Shown in pieces: positions 1-9,699 of a stretch of DNA of 15,342 nt (within the stretch, counting starts at the first letter, position 1; every line of letters begins with the position of its first letter). Position numbers and translations under genes: made by a program. The notes below the pieces were generated by a model. The model saw only the letters and a program-made list of their open reading frames with translations. It did not search any database and was not told the DNA's origin. Source of the stretch: Xylaria sp. FL1777 (lineage: Eukaryota > Ascomycota > Sordariomycetes > Xylariales > Xylariaceae). The stretch spans positions 1-15,342 of the forward strand of contig MU400994.1 of the NCBI GenBank assembly GCA_022578965.1. Direction: 5' to 3'.

Positions 1-3000
1 ACTATAGTTTAGCTTATTATTTTTAAGCTTAAAGCTTTATTAAAAAAAGCTATAAGCTAATAAAAAAAAGCTTTATATAAGTAATAAATAAAACTAAAAG
101 AAATTAGTAAAAATACTTAAATTTAATAGTATAAACAGATTATACTTTTATATGCTACTATAATTATAGCTTATATAAGCTAATATATAAAAAAATGCTA
201 ATTTTATTAGTAAAAAATGTAATATTAACATAAAAAGTAATTAAATAGCAAAATATTGCTTTTTATAAAGATTTTATTAAAGCTAAAGTTAAGCAGCTAA
301 AATGCTGCAATTAAAATATTATAAAGGTTAAAGCAATTATAACTAAAAAAAAAAAATTAACTATAAAAGCTAAATTTTGAAAAAACGTTTATAAAATTAA
401 GCAACTGCTTAAAAAAAGCTTTTTTGTTTTTTTTTATAATACTATGCTTTTAATAAATAAGTTTAACAATAAAAAGCTGCTATATAAATAAATTAGCTTT
501 TATAAAGTTAAAAAAAATATTAATTATAAATAATATTAATTAGCAAAATTAATTAGCAAAAAATTAAAAAAGTTGTTTTTTTTTAAAAAATTAAAGCAAT
601 TTATATAAAATAACTAAAAGTACTAAAAACTAAAAAATCTTAACTTTAATATATAAACTATTAGTGCTATAGCTATTTATTAAAAACTAAACTAAAATAA
701 TAAAGCTTTTAATAATTAAAGCTATAGCAATTAAGCTATAAAAAGCAAAAAAAATATAATAAGTTATAAAAGCTTTTTAAATTTATAAAAACTATAGTAT
801 AACTTTTAATGCTTTAAATATTTTAAATACTAAAAAATATAATAGCTTATTTTATTTTTTTAGCTATTATATTATAAAGTGCTTTAAAAAGTAATAACTA
901 ATAAAAGCTAAAGCAATAGATTTTTTTTTTTTTACTTTTTGTTTTTTTACTAATTGTTTTGTTTTTTATTTTTATTAATTATATAAGTTTATATAATTAA
1001 GTTATAATATATAAAACTATTTTTTTTTGCTTAAAATTAAGCGTATTTTTTATAGCTTTTTTTTTATTAGTTTTATATTTATTAGTTTTATAGCAGCTAG
1101 TTTATTAGCACTTTTTTTATTATTATACTAAAAATATAAGTTTTTATTTTATTTTAACATTTTTTAAATAGCTAAGCAGCTTAGTTTTAATATAAATTAT
1201 TATTGCTTTTTTTTAAAAATACATAAAAACAAAAAAAACAAAAATAAAAACTGCTTATTAGTTTTAATTATTTAAGTTTATTTTATTATACTAACGCTTA
1301 CGTATAAATCTTTTTATTTTTAATTGCTTTATTATTTTTATTTAAAACTAAACAGCTTTTTTTGCTTTTAGTTTAAACTATTTAATATTTAATAAAAACT
1401 TTAAAACTACTAAACAGCAAAAAACACTATTATTATACCTTAAAAAGTTATTAGTTTATATTTTATATGCTTAAACTACTAATAATAACTTAAAGCTACT
1501 ATTAAGTAATAATAAACATTTAATAAAATAATAAACATTTAAGCAAAGTTTAAAGCAAGCTTAGCAAAAATAAAACTTTGCTATAAAAGATTAAGCAAAA
1601 TTATTTAATTATATAAAGCTAAAAAAATAAAAACTAAAAAAAAAACAAAAAAAAATTTAGCGATTTAATATTAATAATTTTTATTTTATATATTTTTAAT
1701 TTTTTTGTTATAAAAGTTTTATATATTTATTTTTATAAATGTTATAATTTAACTTTTTATATAATAACTATTTTTTTTTTATTTATTACATTTAAAAAAA
1801 AATTTATAAGCTATATAATAAAAAAAAATAATTATAAATTATATTAAAAAAAACATTGCTATATAAGCAAATTGTTTAATTTTTTTATTTTATTTTACTT
1901 TATATAACTTATTTAATTTATTTTTTTAGCTATTTTTTTAAATATTTAAGCGTTATATTAATTTTTTAAATAATACTAAATTATTGCTTATTAATATTAT
2001 ATTTAATAAGCTAAGCAATAAAATTAGCTTAAAAAAAACGCTTTAACTTGTGTTTTAATTTAATTTTTTTTTTAGTTAAATAAACAAAAGTATTTTTAGT
2101 TAAAACTATTTGTTTTTTAAAGTTTTTAAGCATAAAATCTTTTTTAATTGCTATAGTTATTATATTAGCTTTAAAATATTTAGCTATATTGCTTTTAAAC
2201 TTATAAAATAAATAGTTTTATAACTAAATAATAAACATATAGTTAATATATATACTAAACTTTTAACTTAAAATAATGCAACAAAAAAAAAAAAATAAAG
2301 CTTTATATACTTTTTACTTTTAGTTATTATTAATAATTATTTGTAATGCTTATAAAGCATAGTATTTTATATTTTAAATAATTATATAAATATAGCTATA
2401 AGTTAGAAAAAATTATAAAAGATTTAATATATATATTTGTTTTAAAAACTACTTTTAGTTGCTTTTATATATAATAAGCAAAATTTTAAATGCTTTTGCT
2501 TTTTTATTTAGCTAAAGCTAGCTTAAATATATTAATTTATATAGCATATATAAAAAAAATCATAATTAACTTTTTATTAAATATATTTATTACTAGTATT
2601 ATTACTAAGAATTTTAATTTGCAAATAGCTTAATACTTAATTATATAAAATAAAAAAAGTTAGCTAAATAAAAAAAACAAAATTTAAAAAAAAAAAAAGC
2701 ATATATATTTTGCTACTTATTAATAAACTTAATTTTTTAAATATTATAAGTATAACTGTTTATTAGCTAAATAATATTAATTTTTTAAATATTAATTAAC
2801 TATTATAATGCTTTTTAATTATTAAAAATCTTATTAATAATAAAAAAATTATTTTTTAAATATTTAGTTAAGCAAGCATTAATTATATTACTTAAAAATA
2901 AAAACTTTATAATAAAAGCATAAACTAAGTGGTTTAAAGATTTAAGCACTAAAGAAAAAAATTGCAAAAAAAATTTAAGCTTTAAAACTACTTAAAAAAA

Positions 3001-4500
3001 AACAAATTAAAAAAAAAAACAAGCTTTTTTTTTATACTTACTAAAGCTTAAGTTATTTACTTTACTATTAGTAGTAATAAATATTTAAAAAAAATAAGTT
3101 ATAAATATATTAAAAAAAAACTAAAAAATAACTATTTAATTAATTAAAATTACTTTATTTGCTTATTTTTTAATTAACATTAATATAAATATATAAAAAA
3201 TAATTATTATAAAAACATTTAATAATTAATAATTTATTTTAGTAATAAAATAATTAATTAATAAATTAAAAATAATATAATAAATTTATAAAAAAAAAAT
3301 ATACTAGTTTAAAAATATATATTTTAGCTTTTTTTTTATTATATTTACTTTATTAAATTTTTTACTTATATTTAATTTTGTTATTTTATTTATTTAATAA
3401 GTTTTAACTTTTTATATTTAGCATAAATGCTTTTAATATTTATATTTAAAAGATTTTATAATTATTAAAAAGTAATAATTTAAATTAGCAATTAAAAATA
3501 TTAAACTATATATAGCAAATAGTACTAATATTAATACTTATATTTTATATTTTTTATATTATTTATTTTTGTACTTTTAATTTACATTAAAATTTTTAAC
3601 TTGCTTACATTTTTTACTAAATTATAAAATATAATAAAAATATATATATGCTTAAATATTATTAAAAATTACTTTTATTATATATATATGCTTTTAATTA
3701 TTACATTTTTTATTTTTAAAAAAGTTATTAGTATTACAAATTAACTAAAAATAAAAGCATTTTTTCTTAAAAGTTTTAAGAAATTAATACTTAATACTAA
3801 AGTATATAAGCAATTAGCATAAAAAATAGCAAACTTTAAAAAAAAAGCAAAAAAAAAAAAAAATAAGCATATATATATAAACCTAACTACTAATTATAAA
3901 AAGCTTTTTTTTAAAAACTAATAGCTTTTTAAAAACAGCTTTTAAAAAAAGCTAATAATTATTAAAAATTTAAAATATAAAAAATATTTAGTTTACTAGC
4001 TTTTTTTATAAATTAAAAAACTAAATATAAAAAATGTTTAACTAAAAAATATACTGCTTTTTTTAGTTAATGTTTTTTTAAAGTCCGTTTTAAAGTTTTA
4101 TTTTATATAAAAAAAAATAACTTTTATAAAAAGTTTATTTTTTAAAAACTTAAAAAAAAAAAAAAAAGTAGTACTAAAAAAGCACTTTAGTTATATGTTC
4201 TTTAAAAATAGCAAAACTTACTAGAACTTATTTTTAAATTTAATTTAATAAATATAAAAAAAAGCAATATATTTAATATATAAAAAGTATTATAATAAAA
4301 AAGCATTAAAATATTAGTAGTTTATATTATATATAATTTTAATAAAAGTTTTTTATACTTTTAATTTATTACTTAGTAAAAAAGCGCTTAATTTTTAAAG
4401 AAAAGCTTTTATAGTATATTTTGCTATATAAAACTGCTTAATAAACATAAATAAAACGCTACTTTATATGCTTAAACTAAAAACTAAATATTTAAAAGCA

Positions 4501-4546
4501 TTTTTATAAGCTATAAACTAAATATTAGGATTTATAGCTATAAAAA
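4501..4546. repeat. Imperfect inverted repeat (hairpin)
   Basis: TTTTTATAAGCTATAAA at 4501-4517 faces TTTATAGCTATAAAAA at 4531-4546. The arms are complementary except for one single-base gap, around a 13-base loop. No function is evident. Confidence 0.5.
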
Positions 4547-4647
4547 GTTTTATAATATTAATATAATACTTATTTAAGATTAAAAAATATTGCAAAAATA
4601 ACAATTTTTGCTTTAATAAGTTTAATATTATGTTTATAAAAAATTTA

Positions 4648-4675
4648 ATAGTTTTAGCAATAAAGCTAAAACTAT
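4648..4675. repeat. Perfect 11-bp inverted repeat
   Basis: ATAGTTTTAGC (4648-4658) and GCTAAAACTAT (4665-4675) are perfect reverse complements around a 6-base loop. There is no T-tract placement or gene context to call it a terminator. It lies inside the unidentified plus-strand relic. Confidence 0.55.
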
Positions 4676-5129
4676 ATAAAAAATAAAAACCTATAATATA
4701 AAAACTAAATATTTAATAGTTATTATTTATAAAATTCTTAAAAAAACTACTATTAAAAAAAGTTTTAAACAATTATTAAAAAAATAATAATATAAAATAT
4801 TTTAATAAACTAAAGCTTTATAATAAATAAAAGCTAGCTTATTGTTTTTTGCTAAATAAAGTTCTAAAAATAATACATAAAAATAATAAAAAGCAATAGT
4901 TAAAAACTTTTTTTTTAAAACAATAAATAGCTATTAAAAGAACTTATTAGTATAAACAAAAGTATTTAAATTACTAAAAAAAGCTTGCTATTTATAGCTA
5001 CTACAAAGATTTTTATAAAGTAAATACTACAAAATAAAAAATTAAAGCTGTTTATATTACAAATATTTTTATAAAGCTAAACGTTAAAAAATAGCTAAAT
5101 AAACGCAAAATAAAAGCTTTACTAAACAT

Positions 5130-5134
5130 ATTAC
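5130..5134. repeat. Target-site duplication, left copy (ATTAC)
   Basis: ATTAC directly precedes the left LTR and is repeated exactly after the right LTR at 12759-12763. Five bases is a usual duplication length for Ty3/gypsy and Ty1/copia integrases. The exact match shows that both LTRs belong to a single insertion. It also fixes the outer edges of the element to the base. Confidence 0.9.
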
Positions 5135-5422
5135 TGTAATGGACCTGTTATAGATTAATATAATGGGTTTGCCCTTAGGGTTTTAATTTGCAGGTAATAA
5201 TAGGATCTTTAGCGGTAGTCCGTTAAGGAGGTTTTTAAGGAACTTTTACTACTATGCATTAATAAAGGTTTTAAAGAATTAAAAGTAATAAGTATATTAA
5301 TGCTTAGCAGTTATAAGAAGAAATTAATAGCTAAAAAGCTAAAACTAAATAAATAACTAAATATAAAAAGTGCATAACTATATAAACAAAAAAGAGGTAA
5401 AAAAAGTAAAAATTTTTTCTTT

Positions 5423-5526
5423 AAATTACTGTAAGTTTAATAAGCACTAAATTACTATAAGCTTAGTAAGCTTTAAATTATTGTAAGCTTAGTAAGCTTT
5501 AAATTACTGTAAGCTTAGTAAGCTAA
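5423..5526. repeat. Four tandem 26-bp units inside the left LTR
   Basis: Units start at 5423, 5449, 5475 and 5501 and share the core AAATTACTGTAAGCTTAGTA with single-base differences. The same array is at 12552-12655 in the right LTR, so it was present when the element inserted. Short tandem repeats in the U3 part of LTRs are often enhancer-like; that role is an inference here. Confidence 0.85.
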
Positions 5527-5573
5527 GTAAATTATTACGTAATTTAGCTTTAGTTAATATAAAATTTCTAAAG

Positions 5574-5585
5574 TATATATAAAAG
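5574..5585 (+). promoter_or_regulatory. TATA-like box pointing into the element (antisense promoter candidate)
   Basis: TATATATAAAAG on the plus strand lies 45 bases before the inner end of the left LTR. It is about 123 bases upstream of the ATG at 5708 of the plus-strand relic. A pyrimidine run at 5678-5697 sits between them, as is common upstream of fungal starts. The match is a consensus-like TATA box, but in DNA this rich in A and T such strings arise easily. The right LTR has TATATATAAAAA at 12703-12714. Confidence 0.35.
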
Positions 5586-5629
5586 CATTAAGCTGCTTTA
5601 AAAGCTACTTTAGTATTAATTTCATAATA

Positions 5630-5645
5630 TTATTTCCTTTTTTTT
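5630..5645 (-). promoter_or_regulatory. Polypurine tract next to the 3' LTR
   Basis: On the minus strand this reads AAAAAAAAGGAAATAA and ends exactly at the LTR edge. This is the place where plus-strand DNA synthesis is primed in LTR retrotransposons. Its position agrees with transcription from right to left. A T from RIP may have broken the last purines. A second pyrimidine run on the plus strand (5678-5697) is another purine tract in the sense direction. Confidence 0.7.
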
Positions 5646-5707
5646 AAAATTATTGTTTTAATAATTTCCTATAAGTATTCTTTTTTTTTCTTTTTTTACA
5701 TTTTAAA

Positions 5708-6243
5708 ATGTTAAAGCGTATTAAAAGAACTAACCGTTTATTAAAAACAAAACAAAAGCTTGTTTTTGCTTTTTTTATTAATTTTACTAGTTATAAAGTT
5801 ATGTTTTATTTTTATTGCTTTAATTAGTTATTAACTTGCAAAATAATAAATAATATGTTTTATTGCTTTAAATATATGCGTGCTAGCTGCTTTTATAACA
5901 GATTAAAGGTCCTAATTAACTTAATTAACAATATAGTTTTTAAGTACTGTTGTTTTAAAAAAAAAAAAAGCAAGCAAAACAACGTTTGCTTTTAGTTTAA
6001 AAAAAACTAAAACAAACTTAAAACAGCTTTAACTTTATTTTAAGTAAGCTAGCTTAGCTTTGTATATAAAAACGTTTTTTAAAAGCAAAAAGCGTTAAAA
6101 TAGTTTAGCAAAAGTTTTAGTTCTTAAATAAATTAAACAAAATAAAGCGCATTAAAAAAGAACAAAAAGCGCTAGTAAAAAAGCAAAAATAACAAAAAAA
6201 ACAAGCTAAAGCAGCACAAGCTGCTTTATTTAAGTTTAATTAA
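5708..6243 (+). pseudogene. Antisense accessory ORF relic: cysteine cluster plus basic coiled-coil protein
   Basis: This plus-strand relic lies between pol and the 3' LTR, opposite to the element's own genes. From the ATG at 5708 the frame reads with only one stop to a run of 13 A (5957-5969). The sense then continues one frame back to the TAA at 6241-6243, so a one-base slip in that run is likely. The first half has Cys codons at 5816, 5837, 5864 and 5888. Two TAT codons (5810 and 5873) sit where TGT would complete CxxC pairs, giving a probable zinc-binding cluster. The second half reads KRFLKAKSV near 6070 and then KRIKKEQKALVKKQK near 6145, followed by QAKAAQAAL, a charged helix likely to form a coiled coil. 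From memory, many repeated fungal hypothetical proteins combine a Cys cluster with an RKRFL-type coiled coil; this resembles them. Its function is unknown. Confidence 0.55.
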
Positions 6244-6319
6244 AATTTCTTAAGCGTTTTTTTTTAGGTTAACTTTTTTTTTTTAGTTTTAAGCAATTAA
6301 AGTATTAGCAGTAAAACTA

Positions 6320-6457
6320 ATTTATAATTATTACAGTAGTTTTTAAATATTTTTTAAGTTTTTAAGTATTATTAGCATATAAATATTTCTTCTATTTAAT
6401 AAAATATTTAATATTATTATTGTTTTAATAAAAATTTAATATATTTTTAACTTTATA
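6320..6457 (-). other. Pol C-terminal chromodomain
   Basis: The reading starts MYKVKNILN (6434-6460) and continues with KYFIK-stop-KKY (6383-6409) and NNT-stop-KL (6356-6373). These match the chromodomain pattern YxVExIL, YLIKWxGY and ENTWEP. The two stops sit exactly where the Trp codons (TGG) belong. Such domains bind histone tails and steer integration. It is the last domain before the pol stop, as in chromoviruses of the fungal type. Confidence 0.86.
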
Positions 6458-6529
6458 CATGTTTTAATCCGTTTTTGTTTTTAGTTATGTTTTAATAAAT
6501 GTTTTAATAAGTGCTAGTTTTAGTAAAAA

Positions 6530-6660
6530 AATATAAAAAACAAAGTAAATTTGCATGTTCTTTAATAATAATAGTTTATAGTTAATAAATAAAATAACTT
6601 TTTTAACTTTAAAAGAACTAAGTTTTTTAAACTTTAATTTATTGCTTAGTTGTTTTGTTT
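6530..6660 (-). other. Integrase C-terminal GPF/Y-like module
   Basis: On the minus strand SNKLKFKKLSSFKVKKV runs down from about 6646. SSF at 6611-6619 takes the place of the GPF of Ty3/gypsy integrases: GGT became AGT and CCT became TCT, both RIP-type changes. It is followed by INYKL and by a decayed IHPVFHxSLL-type stretch (IYFVFYIFLL, about 6515-6550), the usual link to a chromodomain. Confidence 0.78.
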
Positions 6661-7039
6661 TAATTTAAAAAATATTAATCTTTATGTTTTATTTTTATTA
6701 TAACAAATAAACCTTGTTTTTTTTTTTAAAAGCTAATTTTTTAGTTTGTTTTTTGTTATAATATACTAACATTTGTTGTTATAAAAACTAAAAACATAAT
6801 TATAGTTTAGCTTATAACGTTTTAATTTTTATTGCAATAGTTTTTGCTTAAAGTATTATAATTAAAATAGCAAGTGCTTTTATTAATGTTTTTTTCTGTT
6901 TTTTAATAGTTGCTTATTGTTTATAAACAGCTTTATGCAAAAATATGTTTATATTTTTGTTTATTAATATATTATATAAGATTTATACTATTAATAATAG
7001 TTCTACTTAATTATTTTATTAATAGTTAATATAACTTTA

Positions 7040-7390
7040 TAAGTATTATTTTAATATTTAATTTAGTTTTTTTATTTGTTTATTAGTTTATAAGTAATAA
7101 GCAGTTAAAAACTTAAGTTTAATACTAATAAGTTTAAAAAAACTTGTTTTAAACTTAAAAGTAAACAATTTATTTCGGTTTAAAACGATCTTTTTTAGTA
7201 GTTTATGCTTGTTTAAATATTAGCATATAAAGGCATATATAAGTTATTTAGCTGTTATATTTCCTTTAAATAATAAAAAATAAGCATACTTAATAAGTTT
7301 GTTAATAATTATTTATATTTTATTATATTATACTTTTATAACTAAATTAGTTAATAAAAGTAGTGCTATAATAAAATCTTAAGTAATAAT
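7040..7390 (-). other. Integrase catalytic core (D,D35E), two catalytic residues lost
   Basis: The first Asp lies in DFI (codon 7376-7378, kept). The second is in LNRNKLF, where SDRD is expected; its Asp is now Asn (7178-7180). The Glu is in TNKQIKKLN, where TDGQTERLN is expected, and is now Lys (7070-7072). Between the second and third sites are 35 residues, the exact family spacing. INKLIKYAYFLLFK (about 7265-7306) matches the DRLTKYAxFxP strand of gypsy integrases. The core would catalyse strand transfer; these replacements abolish it. Confidence 0.9.
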
Positions 7391-7459
7391 ATGCTATGCT
7401 TATTTAAGTATTTACGTAAGTTATAGCAGTTTATAAAGCTTATATTAAGCTGCTTTAGC

Positions 7460-7600
7460 TTTGTTGCAAATATTGCATTTTTTTATAATAAATTTAACTA
7501 TGTTTTATAGTTTTAAAAAGTTATATTTTTTTTATAGTTGTTTAACTATTTTTGTTGCTTTTTAGTGTTTATATAATAAGTGTTTATAAAATTCCTTAAT
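7460..7600 (-). other. Integrase N-terminal HHCC zinc-binding domain
   Basis: The minus strand reads YKHLLYKHQKAT if the stop at 7562 is taken as Gln, with His at 7580 and 7565. About 30 residues later comes CNICNKAKAA with Cys at 7475 and 7466. H-x4-H followed by C-x2-C is the zinc finger in front of retroviral-type integrase cores. The text LQKKYNFLKLQN between them corresponds to the YWWPGM region of the family, with stops for Gln. Confidence 0.88.
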
Positions 7601-7814
7601 AAACTTGTTTTATAAAAATTTTAGTAAATAAACCTTACGTTTATATATTAATTTATTATTTTTTAATTTTTTGTATTTTTATAGCTTTGCTAACTTTTTT
7701 AAGTTATAGGCTTATTATAGCTATATATTTATAAAGTCCTTAAGTATAGCTTTAACTTTTAAGCTTTTATTTCTTTAAGAATATAATACTTAAATGTTTT
7801 TTTTTAAAACTTTA

Positions 7815-8275
7815 AATCTTTTTTAACTTTGTTAGCTAAATATGTTTGCTTAAATGTTTTTTTTTCTTTTGATATAACATATTTTAAAGTTAAACTTAGA
7901 AAAAAAAACCATTTAATTCTTATATTGTTTAATAATTTCTTATATAATTATAAATTTTGTTAAGTTTTAATAATCTAAATAAATTTTAACTAGCTTTATA
8001 GTTCTTATTAAAAATAGTTCTTATTTTTTAAGTGCTGTAATAATTGCAAGTAGTTCTTTATTATATATAAAGTATTATAGTGCTACATTTTGTAGTGCTT
8101 TAAAGTAATAAGCTACTAAGTGCTATTTTTTATTGTTTTTTAGTTGTTTTAAAACTTCTGCAATTATACTATTTAAAACATTTGTTTTTAACTTCTTTTT
8201 TTTCTGTAAGTTAGGTAATTTAACCACAAGATTAAAAATAACTCTTAGTTTTAGTTCTTTAAAAGCTTTTCGGGC
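7815..8275 (-). other. RNase H domain of pol
   Basis: The domain begins after AFKELK (about 8250-8267). TNVLNSIIAEVLKQ is a decayed TDASDxAIGxVLxQ; both of its Asp codons are now Asn. NKELLAII (about 8040-8062) keeps the Glu of the DKELLAI motif. YLDYQNL keeps Asp at 7973-7975. NIQANIFS near 7830-7856 corresponds to the GxADALSR tail that closes the domain. A 73-codon open stretch at 8123-8344 is just the longest stop-free piece of this domain; its ATG is not a gene start. Confidence 0.9.
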
Positions 8276-8344
8276 TTTTTTTAAAATTAAGAAAAACTTT
8301 CCTTTATATTTTTTCTTTATATACTTTATAAAATAAAACGCCAT

Positions 8345-9160
8345 TTTTTTAAAGTCTTAAATTAACATTTAAACATAGTTCAAAAATCTTAATGCTTGTT
8401 ATATATTTATAATAGTAGCTAAGTTAAGTATTTTTTAGTTTTATACTATATTAATTTTTAACTATTAAATTTATATTTGTTCTAAGGTAATTATAAATCT
8501 TAAAAAGTTAATCTTTTATATATGCTATATATATTTCTTTATGTTAAGTTATAATTTTGCTTGTTTAAGTGTTTTTAATACTTAAGTTATATGTTTTTTA
8601 TGTTCTTTTAGTGTTTTAAAGTAAATCAGGATATTATTTAAGTAAATAAACACAAATTTGTTTAAAAACTTCCGTAAAATTGTTATTATTATGTGTTAAA
8701 AGCTAGCTAATGCATTTTGTAGTCCTTATAGCATAACTATGTACTTGTATAGTCCATGTACTATTCGTATAACTATTTTTTACTTTTCTCCTTTAGCTAT
8801 TTTAATAGCACAATATTTATTTAAAATAGTAATTACGTTTAATAGTTAATAATTAACTACTACTAGCTATACTAGTCTTTTTTTTTTGTTAATTAGTTGT
8901 TTTTTATTTTTTATTTTAAGTATTAGCACTATAAAGTATTTAGCAAATAACTAAAACTTTCTTAGGAATCCCTTTGCTAAATTCTTTTAAATATATTTTT
9001 ATAAAGCGTTTGTTTTATTTAAGCTTATATAGTATACCTAATAAAGTTTTAATTAATATTCTTTTTTAATAAAAATGTAATAATTTTATAAGCTATATTT
9101 AAAAAGTTCTCTTTTTTCTCTCTTTTTAAATAGTTTATAAAATCTATAATATGCTTTTAG
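8345..9160 (-). other. Reverse transcriptase domain of pol, YLDD changed to YLNN
   Basis: The N-terminal part reads LKAYYRFYKLFKKR (from 9160) and then NLAKGF (8966-8983), the fingers region with the NLxKGFI motif of gypsy RTs. IAKGEK and GLQNALASF (8699-8725) match the GLxNAPATFQ motif. VFIYLNNILIYFK (8615-8653) is the catalytic box: YLDD became YLNN because two GAT codons turned into AAT (8633-8638). TLKEHKKHI follows directly, as in the family. Loss of both Asp residues would abolish polymerisation. Confidence 0.94.
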
Positions 9161-9379
9161 TATTTTATTCAGGATTTCTTTTGCAATTTTTCTGATTTTC
9201 TTGCTTTATTTTTTACTTTTTTATTTAATAGTTTTTACTTTTTATTAAATTAAAAAATCGCTAGTTTTTAGCTATAATATTTCTAAAATAATATTATAAT
9301 TAAATATATTAGCAATATTTAATATAATTTATTTTTTATGTTTTTATATAAATATATTAAAAAGTTTAGTTTTTTTAAG

Positions 9380-9560
9380 TACGTAACTATTATTATAGCT
9401 AAAAGTACTTTTATTAAATCCTTTAATCTTTTAGGATTTTTGCTTATATTTCTAAAAAATTTTATTTTGTTTTGCTACTTTAAGTAAAATTATGTTAGCT
9501 TATACTTTTAAGTTAATTAAAGTGTTATACTTTTTTCCTTAATATATAAGTTCGACTTTA
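9380..9560 (-). other. Retropepsin-like protease region of pol
   Basis: TLINLKVQANII (from 9523 downward, reading the stop at 9500 as Gln) fits the LIDSGAxxNFI active-site box; the Asp is now Asn at 9512-9514. Further on, NIANIFNYNIILEI resembles the loop and flap-distal ILG segment that precedes an IDWK-type stretch. The position just before RT agrees with the order in Ty3/gypsy pol. The match is weaker than for RT or integrase. Confidence 0.62.
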
Positions 9561-9699
9561 AATTAATTTTTTTAGTTTTTATATTAAACTTTTTATAAAG
9601 CTTTAGTTTTTTTAGCTATTTGCTGCTTTTTTAGTAAATGTTTATTTTGTTTTTTGTTAATTCTTTTTTATAAGATATTTAAGTGCTTGTTTTGCTTAG

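Larger units (their letters stand above)
1..5129. other. Left flank: heavily mutated AT-rich DNA, no identifiable gene over most of it
   Basis: No reading frame of useful length was found. The text alternates between A-rich blocks (about 1-900, 3730-5129) and T-rich blocks (about 900-1480, 1660-2270), which suggests fragments of several old repeats in different orientations. Surviving cytosines are mostly in GCT, ACT, GCA and AAC contexts; TC, CC and CG are rare, rarer than inside the retrotransposon. That fits an older or more intense round of RIP. From about 4383 onward a plus-strand frame is unusually open and is listed separately. I saw no tRNA, rRNA or recognisable LTR here. Confidence 0.6.
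4383..5134 (+). pseudogene. Unidentified plus-strand coding relic, left part, cut by the chromovirus
   Basis: One plus-strand frame (codons starting at 4383, 4386 and so on) is relatively open up to the insertion site. It has about 35 codons without a stop near 4680-4785. Most of its stops are TAA or TAG, which RIP can make from CAA, CAG, CGA or TGG. The product is rich in Lys, Tyr, Phe and Leu, with short readable pieces such as FYKAKR and NKSFTKHITLAIYK. The last codon is split by the insertion at ATTAC and resumes in the same frame at 12764. I do not recognise the family. An older transposon ORF is the likeliest reading, but chance openness on an A-rich strand is possible. Confidence 0.38.
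5135..5629 (-). repeat. 3' LTR of the chromovirus (left copy)
   Basis: This 495-bp LTR is the same length as the right copy, with no gap needed to align them. In the sense (minus) direction it begins TATTATGAAATT and ends GGTCCATTACA. Comparison of both copies suggests ancestral TG...CA ends. By my count it differs from the right LTR at about 62 positions, all transitions except one G/T near 5153. The outer third (5135-5260) keeps more G and C than the matching part of the right LTR. The inner part is more decayed than its partner. Confidence 0.94.
6236..9560 (-). pseudogene. Chromovirus pol relic (protease-RT-RNase H-integrase-chromodomain)
   Basis: This is the degraded polyprotein that would process, reverse-transcribe and integrate the element. 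All recognisable motifs from the protease (about 9523) to the chromodomain (about 6320) fall in one minus-strand frame (codon first bases at 8344, 8653 and so on). There is no net insertion or deletion over about 1,095 codons. Inactivation is by transitions: Asp codons became Asn, Glu became Lys, and Gln, Trp or Arg became stops. Motifs in order are TLINLKV (protease site), NLAKGF, GLQNALASF, YLNN, AFKELK, NKELLAI, H-x4-H with CNIC, the D,D35E spacing and KYFIK-KKY. The frame closes at TAA 6236-6238, although that codon could itself be a RIP product of CAA. The upstream start and the link to gag (fusion or frameshift) cannot be placed. Confidence 0.93.

Noticed and set aside
5423..5526. CRISPR array
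   Set aside because: The 26-bp units are directly adjacent with no unique spacers, lie in an LTR and recur in the partner LTR.
5630..6240. Reading the segment between pol and the left LTR as a further minus-strand pol domain
   Set aside because: The chromodomain and its basic tail already end at about 6240, and the plus-strand reading is clearly more protein-like than the minus-strand one.
8133..8336. Plus-strand open frame of 67 codons
   Set aside because: It is the exact antisense shadow of the RT-RNase H text on the minus strand, which matches the family motif by motif.
8123..8344. The 73-codon minus-strand frame as a stand-alone gene
   Set aside because: It is an internal piece of pol in the same frame as YLNN upstream and NKELLAI downstream; its ATG is not a start.
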